From Prevotella sp. P5-108 (GTDB taxonomy: Bacteria; Bacteroidota; Bacteroidia; Bacteroidales; Bacteroidaceae), in contig NZ_NPJJ01000061.1 of assembly GCF_002251385.1 (NCBI RefSeq), positions 1-48,937 on the forward strand: DNA of 48,937 nucleotides. The letters run 5' to 3'. The first letter of the stretch is position 1; every line of letters starts with the position of its first letter. A program made the translations under genes and the position numbers. Below are positions 42,585 to 48,937 of this stretch, one piece after another. A model generated the notes under the pieces. That model did not search any database and was not told where the DNA came from. It saw nothing but the letters and a program-made list of their open reading frames with translations.

Positions 42585-44341
42585 TATCTGTAATTGTTGA
42601 TGTCTACGTTGCACGACTCGCTGCGAGTCTTCTCTATCTCGCCCTGCAGGTCTTTGAGCTGGCGCCATATCCTGACAAAACGGCCCAGACGCCACCACTG
42701 CAGGGTAATGATGGCCATGAGTTCCTTCTTCCACAGTGCCAGATGGTTTATCCGGTGTATATGCTTGTACTTCTCATTGGGATTGGTCTCCTGCGAGAGG
42801 TGATAGACAAACTCGGAATGGATGAAGGCGTCGTGGGTCACCTTGCGCTCTTCGCGGGCATGACTGCCATAGACGCGGGGCAGAAATCCGATGCGGTAGT
42901 GATGGTATGCCATGCGGTTGGCCAGGTCTTTGTCTTCGCCGTAGTGCTTGTAGATGGGCGCGAAGAGTCCCACACGCTTCAGGGCAGCCACAGGCATATA
43001 CCAGATGGCTGCATCGATGAAGGGCACCTGCACCAGCGGAGCCTCGGGTTGGCTGTCCTTGCTCTGCACACCACTGTAGACCGCGAAGCCATGCTCTATC
43101 TTGTCGCCGCTGCCGGTGAGGTGGATGGGCGAGAGTATGCCGTAACGGGGATGACGACGGCTCGCCTCAGCCAGTCTGCCTAAGGCGTCGGCGTCTATCC
43201 ATGCGTCCTGGTTCAGCAGCAGCACGGCGTCGTAGCCATGGTCTATGGCGTAGCACATACCGATATTGTTGGCACGGCCGAAGCCCAGGTTCTCGCTGTT
43301 TCTCACGAGCATCACCTGGGGATAGCGTCGCTCTATCTCTGCCACGGTCTCGTCCTTGGAGCAGTTGTCTATCACCATGATGTCGGTGGGAGTCTGCGAG
43401 TGGATGAGCGACCCCAGACAGCGATCTACCCACGGCATGAAGTTGTAGGACACGATGATGGTCAGTGTCTTCGTCGCCACGGGCGCAGAGGGCTCCAACT
43501 TGTCGGCGGTCGATGCGTCGGTCGCCTCGTAAGGTATCCTGCCGATACATGCCGACGCTGCCGAGAAGGTAGAACGGTGCGAACCGAAGATGCGGCTGGT
43601 ACGCGAGAGCACATACATCTCGACTACAGCGTTGCGTATGCCGTCGGCGGTAGAGCGGCATGCCTCGGCGTCCATACTGATGATGCGGTCGCCAAACTCG
43701 CCACGCATCAGGGTCTTTATCTCTTCCTCGTCGGTGGCGAGATAGAAACGGGTGTCGGCTTGCTGCAGTTCCATACACTCCAGGAAGTCCTCGGTCTTGC
43801 TGCCCTGGATAGAGCCGGCATTGTCGGTACGGCGCACGTGCACTCCCACGGTATTGTCGCCGAAGTCGCGGGCTATCCGGTCTATCTCGGCCTGTATCTC
43901 TGTCCTGGGGTGGAAGATGTCGTAGGCGTCGACGGGCACGTGGTCCTTGTCGGGGAAGTAGACGCAGCTCGAAATCCACACGTTGTGCGTCTTGCCATCG
44001 GCAAAGCAGCGGTCTATCTCGTCCTCGCTCTGCACATTGGCAAACATCCTGACGCCGTGGCTGAGCATGTAGAGGTAGGGGCGGTAGAAGTTCTTGCGGC
44101 GGGGACGGTCCCATCGCTTGAGGTCGTCGGCGGTGGCCTCGATGAGTCTCACGCCGTCGGTGTCGATGGGCAGGAAGAGCTGGTCGAAACGGCAGGCCAG
44201 TCCGCTGTCCACGACCCAGTAGATGTCGATGTCGCTATGGGTCTGGCGCGCCAGCTTTATGCCGGCACTGATGGCCTTGAGCCGGTTGCCCAGTCCGCCA
44301 AAAGGCACCAGGGTGATATGTGAACGGGGTTTCTGTGTCAT
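42584..44341 (-). CDS. Two-domain glycosyltransferase: fucosyltransferase-like plus GT2
   Basis: 585 residues. Residues 1-about 285 resemble NodZ/alpha-fucosyltransferase-type enzymes: VPFGGLGNRLKAISAGIKLA at the start and VHVRRTDNAGSIQG (H168-R-R) which is the GDP-fucose-binding HxRR motif; the domain ends with SRIFGSHRSTFSAAS. Residues about 292-585 are a GT2 enzyme of the rhamnosyltransferase-like kind (LTIIVSYNFMPWVDRCLGSL, VIDNCSKDETV, SENLGFGRANNIG, LLLNQDAWID at 374-383, then FIDAAIWYMPVAALKRVGLF and a basic helical tail). A short Ala/Ser/Pro linker joins them. Likely adds two successive sugars, one of them fucose. Overlaps the upstream GT2 gene by 4 nt. Confidence 0.84.
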   Translation of the reverse strand: MTQKPRSHITLVPFGGLGNRLKAISAGIKLARQTHSDIDIYWVVDSGLACRFDQLFLPIDTDGVRLIEATADDLKRWDRPRRKNFYRPYLYMLSHGVRMFANVQSEDEIDRCFADGKTHNVWISSCVYFPDKDHVPVDAYDIFHPRTEIQAEIDRIARDFGDNTVGVHVRRTDNAGSIQGSKTEDFLECMELQQADTRFYLATDEEEIKTLMRGEFGDRIISMDAEACRSTADGIRNAVVEMYVLSRTSRIFGSHRSTFSAASACIGRIPYEATDASTADKLEPSAPVATKTLTIIVSYNFMPWVDRCLGSLIHSQTPTDIMVIDNCSKDETVAEIERRYPQVMLVRNSENLGFGRANNIGMCYAIDHGYDAVLLLNQDAWIDADALGRLAEASRRHPRYGILSPIHLTGSGDKIEHGFAVYSGVQSKDSQPEAPLVQVPFIDAAIWYMPVAALKRVGLFAPIYKHYGEDKDLANRMAYHHYRIGFLPRVYGSHAREERKVTHDAFIHSEFVYHLSQETNPNEKYKHIHRINHLALWKKELMAIITLQWWRLGRFVRIWRQLKDLQGEIEKTRSESCNVDINNYR

Positions 44342-45327
44342 CGTATTCGTGGTAATGGGATAAACTTGGAGACAAAGGCGCGGCAGGCGGTGAGCAGACG
44401 GCGCATGGGGCGTGGGCGCTGGCTCTTGACCATGTTGTGGCGGTACCTGTAGATCTCGGCAGGGCTCCAGTCGGGCTTGTATTGGCTCACCATCTGCAGA
44501 TAGGTGCCTGCCTCTTCGTGCTTGCCACAGTCGTCCATGCTGTTGGCCATGTCGATGCAGTTGAGGGCGTTGGCGCGACGCAGAATGTCACACACCTCGG
44601 GATTGCGGTCGGCGAAGTAGCCGATGAGCAAGTCGCGGTTCTTGCGCGAGATTTCAGCGCGGCGGGCCTTGTCGCCTCCGGTCCAGATGCTGGTGGCCAA
44701 CTTGCGATAGACAGCCATCACGCGGTGCATGTAGTATACCTTGCCATACTGCAGGGTGAGCAGATGCATCACCAGGTCATAGCTTGTCACGCGGTCCATC
44801 CACTCCGGCAGTTCGCCGAAGACGCCGCGACGGTAGCACACCGACACGTTGGTGATGGGGTTGCACAGGGCAATGTCGTTGATGGTCATCTCGTGACGCT
44901 GGCCGCCATTGCTCAGACTCTTGGTGCCGTTGGCCTCGTAGTAGTTGACCACCCGGTGGAAGCACATGGCATACTCGGGGTGGCTGTCGAGGAAGTCGGC
45001 CTGTATCTGCAGCTTGTGGCGGTCGGTCCAGAAGTCGTCGGCCTCGCAGATGGCGATGTAGCGGCCGGTGGCTTCACGGTAGGTGCGCACGAAGTTGCGC
45101 GCCAGACCCACATTGTCGCTATGGTCGAGCAGCCTTATGCGGTCGGGATAGCGCTGCTGCCACTCGCGGCAACGCTCGGCGGTGGCATCGCTGCTGCCAT
45201 CATCGCCGATGATGAGTTCGTAATCGAAGTCGGTCTCTTGGAGCACCACACTGCGTATGGCCTCATCGACATATTGTTGCTGGTTGTAGGCGAGCATCAG
45301 CACGCTCACCTTGACGTCTCTGTTCAT
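44338..45327 (-). CDS. Glycosyltransferase family 2
   Basis: 329 residues. GT-A fold: VKVSVLMLAYNQQQYVDEAIRSV, ELIIGDDGSSDATAERC with the DDG motif, SDNVGLARNFVRTYREATGRYIAICEADDFWTD with the DxD-like EADDFW. The C-terminal half (from about 150) has the acceptor-binding region and a helical end typical of capsule/O-antigen transferases. It overlaps its neighbours by 4 nt on each side, so it is translated in step with the flippase and the fusion enzyme. Confidence 0.9.
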   Translation of the reverse strand: MNRDVKVSVLMLAYNQQQYVDEAIRSVVLQETDFDYELIIGDDGSSDATAERCREWQQRYPDRIRLLDHSDNVGLARNFVRTYREATGRYIAICEADDFWTDRHKLQIQADFLDSHPEYAMCFHRVVNYYEANGTKSLSNGGQRHEMTINDIALCNPITNVSVCYRRGVFGELPEWMDRVTSYDLVMHLLTLQYGKVYYMHRVMAVYRKLATSIWTGGDKARRAEISRKNRDLLIGYFADRNPEVCDILRRANALNCIDMANSMDDCGKHEEAGTYLQMVSQYKPDWSPAEIYRYRHNMVKSQRPRPMRRLLTACRAFVSKFIPLPRIR

Positions 45328-46766
45328 AATGTTTCTTTCTTAAGCAGTAAACGGATGGCATCTTTGAGTATCTTGCTGCCGGTGGCATAGGCCAGCAGGG
45401 TATATACCGCCGCGCCCACCACTATCTGCAGAGGCAGCAGCAGCCAGGGCTTGTCGACCACCAGACCCACACTCCACACGGCGGCAGCCATTACCATGGC
45501 CAGCAGCAGATAGGGAACCGTGTCGCAGAGTTGCGCCCACATGCCATAGCCGGTGTAGCGTTGGGTGTAATATATATTAATAAGGTGTACCACGCCTCTT
45601 ACCGCCATCAGACCAGCCACCATAGCCAGCACGCTCTCGCGGGCAAGCAGGGCTATTGATACGGCGGTGAGTGCCATCTTGATAATCTCTATGCGCAGTA
45701 TGCCCGAAGAGCGCCCGCTCACCTTGATGAAGTTGTTGTTGATGGCGGTGAGCACGGTGAAGCAGCCGCCCATGCACAGCAGCTGGAAGAAGGGTATGGC
45801 ATCCCACCACTCGCTCTTGAAGAGCAGACGGAAGAGCGCCGGCGCCACCATCACGCCGCCGATGAGCAGCGGAAAGGTGAGGAATGAGGTGAAGCGTATC
45901 GACTTGCGGTAGGCGTTGATGAGCCTGTCGTGCTGGTTCTGTATGTTGCTGAAGATGGGGTATGTGGCGTTCTGTATGCTGCCGTACACCAGACTCACTA
46001 TGGGGTCGCATATCTTGTTGCCCTGGGTAAACAGGCCCAGTTCGCGCTTGGGGTAGAGTCGCGGGATGACAAGCGAGTAGACATTGATGAAGACCACGTT
46101 GAGCAAGCCCGAGAGCAGCAGACTCGACGCGAAGCCGAAGAGGTCGCGGATAATCGCCATGCTGAAGTAGCACTGGGGGCGCCAGCGGTTGGTGGTCCAG
46201 AGCAGCCCACTCTTCACGCCGGCGAGGATTACGGGCTGCCACGCCAGGGTCCACACGCCACAGCCGCAGAGCGCCATCACGATGGCAGCCAGCGACGACA
46301 CGAGCATCGCCGCCAGATTGACCTTGGCAAGGTGGCGGAACCGTATCTGCTTGTTGAGCAGGGTGGTCTGGATGAGCATGGTGGCGTTGAGGGGCAGACT
46401 CAGGAAGACTACCGCCGAGAGTGCCACCAACTGGGGCTCGCCAAAGTATGCCGCTATCCAGGGCGAACAGCCCAAGAGCAGCAGATAGAGGGCGCTGCTC
46501 ATCGCGAGATTGAACCAGAAGACCGATGAGTAGTGACGGTCGTCGGCATCGTGACGCTGGATGAGGGCGGCGCCAAAGCCGCTCTCGACCACCAGATTGC
46601 CCACGGCGGTGAAGATGGCAAGCATGGCCACGAGGGCATAGTCGTCGGGGCAGAGGATGTTGGCTACCACGATGACCATGGCCATCTGCAGGACCTGCTG
46701 ACCGCCACGGTCGAGCAAGTTCCATATTATGGCTCCTATGGTTTTCTGTTTCAGCGTCTGTGCCAT
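45324..46766 (-). CDS. Wzx-type lipopolysaccharide/O-unit flippase
   Basis: 480 residues with twelve or more membrane helices. Belongs to the polysaccharide-transport (PST/WzxC-like) branch of the MOP superfamily: starts AQTLKQKTIGAIIWNLLDRGGQQVLQMAMV, has GFGAALIQRHDADDRHYSSVFWFNL (typical of WzxC relatives) and GLFTQGNKICDPIVSLVYGS, and ends with a basic tail. It moves undecaprenyl-linked oligosaccharides to the periplasm. First of the glycosyltransferase genes, 31 nt after the S41 protease gene. Confidence 0.9.
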   Translation of the reverse strand: MAQTLKQKTIGAIIWNLLDRGGQQVLQMAMVIVVANILCPDDYALVAMLAIFTAVGNLVVESGFGAALIQRHDADDRHYSSVFWFNLAMSSALYLLLLGCSPWIAAYFGEPQLVALSAVVFLSLPLNATMLIQTTLLNKQIRFRHLAKVNLAAMLVSSLAAIVMALCGCGVWTLAWQPVILAGVKSGLLWTTNRWRPQCYFSMAIIRDLFGFASSLLLSGLLNVVFINVYSLVIPRLYPKRELGLFTQGNKICDPIVSLVYGSIQNATYPIFSNIQNQHDRLINAYRKSIRFTSFLTFPLLIGGVMVAPALFRLLFKSEWWDAIPFFQLLCMGGCFTVLTAINNNFIKVSGRSSGILRIEIIKMALTAVSIALLARESVLAMVAGLMAVRGVVHLINIYYTQRYTGYGMWAQLCDTVPYLLLAMVMAAAVWSVGLVVDKPWLLLPLQIVVGAAVYTLLAYATGSKILKDAIRLLLKKETL

Positions 46767-46797
46767 GCTTCAGCGGTGAAGGGAGATTGGCCTCCTG

Positions 46798-48453
46798 CTA
46801 TTTCTTGGGGTTGAGTATCTTGGCATAGCGCTCGCCGTCGGCAATGAGCTTCATCGCCTCGTCCATCTGCTTGTCGTGGCGCAGCGAGTTCTGGGTGGCA
46901 CCGCGCTGGAAGTAGTAGGCAGCCATCAGGTCATTGTTGATGATGTTCTTGATGGCCTGCTTGTTGTATTCGAGGTCCTTGGCGACGTTGTGGCTGAGCT
47001 TCTTCTTGAGCGCCTCGAACTCGGGCTTGGCGTCGTCATAGTATCCCTCAAAGCGGGTGAGCTGTTCGAGGTCTTTCAGGAATTTCTCGCTGGTGCGGTC
47101 ATAGGTGAAGCCCGAGTCGAGCACACGCTTCTTGAACTCGGCATAGTCTTCGTCGGAGAGTTCAAAGTCGGCAGGCTGAGCCACCGTAGGATGCTTGGCG
47201 ATATAGTCTACTTCGTAGTTGAGCAGCACCTCGTTGGAGTCGCGCGCAGCCGCCAGATAGTAGGCGATGTTGGGCAGCGAGTCGCCCTCGACCACCACGT
47301 CGGGCGTGATGCCACCGGCATCGAGCACCTCGCGGCCGTTGAGGGTATAGAACTTGCGCTTGGTAGAGTCGGCTATCACCTCCGACGAGCCGCCGTCATT
47401 GTGACGATACTTGCGTGCCTGTATGCAGCGGCCGCTGGGTATGTAGTAACGGCTGGTGGTCACCTTCATCTCGCTGTTGTAAGGCAGGTCGATGGGCATC
47501 TGCACCAGACCCTTGCCGTAGGTCTTGGTACCGAGCACCACGGCGCGGTCCATGTCCTGCAGGGCACCGGTGACAATCTCTGCCGACGAGGCAGAGTTGC
47601 CGTTGACCATCACCACAATGGGTATCACGGTGTCTATGGGCTCGCTGGTGGTCTTGTAGTCGTGGTTGGCACGCTTCAGCTTGCCACGGTTGGACACTAC
47701 GGTCACGCCCTTGGGCACAAAGAGGTTTACCAGATTGGCTGCCTCGAGTTCCGAACCGCCGCCATTGTTGCGCAGGTCAAGGATAAGTCCCTTAATCTGC
47801 TGGTGGCGCATATCGATGAATGCGTTGCGCACAATCTTGGCGCTGTTCTCTGTAAATTCATTGAGCTTGATATACCCTATTCCACCCTGCTGCACGCCGT
47901 AATAGGGCACTGCGGGCATCTGGATGGACCGACGCGTAATCTTGAACCGCATCTCCTTGCCTGTAGAGGGTCGGCGTATCTTGAGTTCGAAGGTGGTACC
48001 GGCGTCGCCACGCAGATGGTCGCTCACGTAGGCGTTGTCCTTGCCCTTCATTGACTCGCCGTCGATGCTGAGTATCACGTCGCCCTTGCGCAGACCGGCT
48101 TCGGCGGCAGGCATGCCCTCATAGGGCTCCTCGATGACCGAGTTGCTGATTTGCGAGTTCCACCTTATTATACTGCCTATGCCCGCATACTTGCCCGTGA
48201 GCATGGTGCGCAACTCGTTGGTCTTGTCTTCCGAGTAGTACACCGTGTAGGGGTCCAGACTGCGCAACATGCCGTTGATGGCATTGCCCACCACCTCCTT
48301 GGCGTTGAGGGTATCGACATAAAGCAGGTCGAGATGCTTGTATATGGAGTTGAAAACTTCCAAGTTTTTGGCCACTTCAAGATTGTGGTCTTTGTTCTGG
48401 GCGTGGACAGAGATGCCCATCGCCAGAAGTATTACTATAAATACCTTTCTCAT
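46798..48453 (-). CDS. S41 family C-terminal-processing peptidase
   Basis: 551 residues from the ATG at 48453: signal peptide (MRKVFIVILLAMGISVHAQ), N-terminal helical part, a PDZ domain (about 85-170, AGLRKGDVILSIDGES), then the peptidase: GLILDLRNNGGG, VMVNGNSASSAEIVTGALQD with the catalytic serine and GTKTYGKGLVQ with the lysine. A C-terminal helical extension follows (from about 400). Periplasmic protease that removes C-termini of target proteins. Start chosen by the -7 box at 48460; the frame goes on to 48477 (MLFVLLHIMRK). Whether its place before the glycan genes is functional is not clear. Confidence 0.93.
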   Translation of the reverse strand: MRKVFIVILLAMGISVHAQNKDHNLEVAKNLEVFNSIYKHLDLLYVDTLNAKEVVGNAINGMLRSLDPYTVYYSEDKTNELRTMLTGKYAGIGSIIRWNSQISNSVIEEPYEGMPAAEAGLRKGDVILSIDGESMKGKDNAYVSDHLRGDAGTTFELKIRRPSTGKEMRFKITRRSIQMPAVPYYGVQQGGIGYIKLNEFTENSAKIVRNAFIDMRHQQIKGLILDLRNNGGGSELEAANLVNLFVPKGVTVVSNRGKLKRANHDYKTTSEPIDTVIPIVVMVNGNSASSAEIVTGALQDMDRAVVLGTKTYGKGLVQMPIDLPYNSEMKVTTSRYYIPSGRCIQARKYRHNDGGSSEVIADSTKRKFYTLNGREVLDAGGITPDVVVEGDSLPNIAYYLAAARDSNEVLLNYEVDYIAKHPTVAQPADFELSDEDYAEFKKRVLDSGFTYDRTSEKFLKDLEQLTRFEGYYDDAKPEFEALKKKLSHNVAKDLEYNKQAIKNIINNDLMAAYYFQRGATQNSLRHDKQMDEAMKLIADGERYAKILNPKK

Positions 48454-48459
48454 AATATG

Positions 48460-48467
48460 CAAAAGTA
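48460..48467 (-). promoter_or_regulatory. -7 box (TACTTTTG) of the S41 peptidase gene
   Basis: Minus-strand TACTTTTG, only 6 nt before ATG 48453. It may also be the first promoter of the 15-kb glycan block that follows with gaps of 31 nt or less until 41.6 kb. Confidence 0.5.
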
Positions 48468-48548
48468 CGAATAACACGGCACATTAGGGCATGAAATGAG
48501 CGAAAAAATATTTTTTTTTGATGTTTTTGAAAAAAATATGGAGAAATG

Positions 48549-48580
48549 TTTGGAGGTTTGGGAAAAACCCTGTACCTTTG
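48549..48580 (+). promoter_or_regulatory. Promoter of tRNA-Asn
   Basis: TTTG (48549-48552), 20-nt spacer, TACCTTTG (48573-48580), 28 nt before the first base of the tRNA. Confidence 0.65.
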
Positions 48581-48608
48581 CACTCGCAATTCAGAAATGA
48601 TGCACACT

Positions 48609-48682
48609 GCTTCAATAGCTCAGTTGGTTAGAGCACCTGACTGTTAATCAGGGGGTCGTTGGTTCAAGCCCATCTTGAAGCG
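48609..48682 (+). tRNA. tRNA-Asn (anticodon GTT)
   Basis: 74-nt cloverleaf: acceptor stem GCTTCAA/TTGAAGC, D arm GCTC-AGTTGGTTA-GAGC, anticodon arm CCTGA-CTGTTAA-TCAGG with GTT, variable GGGTC, T arm GTTGG-TTCAAGC-CCATC (one T-T mismatch), discriminator G. CCA is not encoded; the CCA-adding enzyme of the window would supply it. Confidence 0.93.
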
Positions 48683-48685
48683 CTG

Positions 48686-48716
48686 AAAGTCCTAAGGAGT
48701 TCCTTAGGACTTTTTT
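48686..48716 (+). terminator. Rho-independent terminator after tRNA-Asn
   Basis: AAAGTCCTAAGGA pairs with TCCTTAGGACTTT around a tiny loop and is followed by a T-run; begins 4 nt after the tRNA. Confidence 0.85.
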
Positions 48717-48775
48717 GTTATTGGCAGTTCCCGTATCTTCCCCACCGTCCCACTTGCCGGCGCCACCACAGCGCC

Positions 48776-48861
48776 CACCCGATAAACCAAGGCTCACCCG
48801 ATAAACCATGTGACTTACCCTAAAAAAACTTGACACTTTTGGATGCCTAAAACAAAAGTGT
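48776..48861. repeat. Direct and inverted repeats before the last reading frame
   Basis: CACCCGATAAACCA occurs twice (48776 and 48795, period 19). ACACTTTTG (48833-48841) and CAAAAGTGT (48853-48861) form a 9-bp inverted pair with 11 nt between, directly before the ATG at 48862. They could be the end of a mobile element or an operator; neither can be decided. Confidence 0.5.
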
Positions 48862-48937
48862 ATGAGAACAAAAGTAAAACGTGAAAGAGATCGTGTCCTA
48901 AATGAAGCGACAGGTCAGTATGAATGGGTATGGGTAG
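48862..48937 (+). CDS. Start of an unidentified plus-strand gene (cut by the window end)
   Basis: An ATG at 48862 opens a frame without stop to the window end: MRTKVKRERDRVLNEATGQY then EWVWV. Basic start, no family recognised. Base composition is clearly more A-rich than the nearby genes, which could mean foreign origin. Only 25 codons are visible. Confidence 0.4.
   Translation, partial: MRTKVKRERDRVLNEATGQYEWVWV

Noticed and set aside
48609..48682. tRNA-Asn as a decayed gene because of the T-stem mismatch
   Set aside because: All other stems pair, the conserved loop bases are present, and it has a good promoter and terminator; one T-T mismatch is tolerable.

Overview
The window is a piece of a Bacteroidales chromosome (Bacteroidota). 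Most transcription starts that can be read carry the Bacteroidota -7 box TAnnTTTG, in the best cases with TTG/TTTG about 19-20 nt upstream, and Shine-Dalgarno sequences are rare. Several genes belong to families typical of Bacteroides/Prevotella: bifunctional Fkp, a DoxX-type BT_3928-like protein next to tpiA, the DUF177-rpmF-fabH and era-der groups, and a B12-dependent ribonucleotide reductase. The sequence is fairly GC-rich by eye; a Prevotella-like lineage is plausible but the genus cannot be fixed from this window.

Left part (1-7.3 kb): a cell-wall amidase cut by the window edge, a tandem pair of secreted SUMF1/FGE-fold proteins that arose by a duplication whose junction is still readable, folB, nrdJ and a divergent nitroreductase. 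7.8-15.1 kb: fkp (GDP-fucose salvage) with a YfhO-type membrane protein, mutY, and a divergent small lipoprotein. 15.15-15.7 kb is a cluster of palindromic repeats. 16.1-17.4 kb is a mtnN-luxS operon (activated-methyl cycle/AI-2). 17.5-22.2 kb is a minus-strand operon: DUF1599 protein, DoxX-type membrane protein running without a stop into triosephosphate isomerase, SPOR protein, folE, xth. Then come a small lipoprotein, the CCA-adding enzyme, another small lipoprotein, der and era.

27.6-30.3 kb is a plus-strand island of two glycosyltransferases and a YjbR-type gene, followed by about 540 bp holding three unrelated short tandem repeat arrays. It separates era-der from fabH-rpmF-DUF177, which are neighbours in many relatives. 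From 48.45 kb leftwards to 32.9 kb lies one long, tightly packed minus-strand block for surface glycans: S41 protease, Wzx-type flippase, three glycosyltransferase genes (one a fusion of a fucosyltransferase-like and a GT2 domain), a phosphoethanolamine-transferase-like sulfatase-fold enzyme, two acyltransferase-3 proteins, then UbiA-family phosphoribosyltransferase, HAD phosphatase, GtrA and two paralogous polytopic proteins. The last five resemble a lipid-linked pentose donor pathway. Near the right edge are tRNA-Asn, a strong terminator and the start of an unidentified plus-strand gene.

The observations most worth a second look are the duplicated, mosaic SUMF1 pair with its fossil junction; the stop-less DoxX-TpiA reading frame; the candidate polyprenyl-phosphate-pentose system; promoters lying only 5-8 nt from start codons; and the two repeat-rich intergenic regions.
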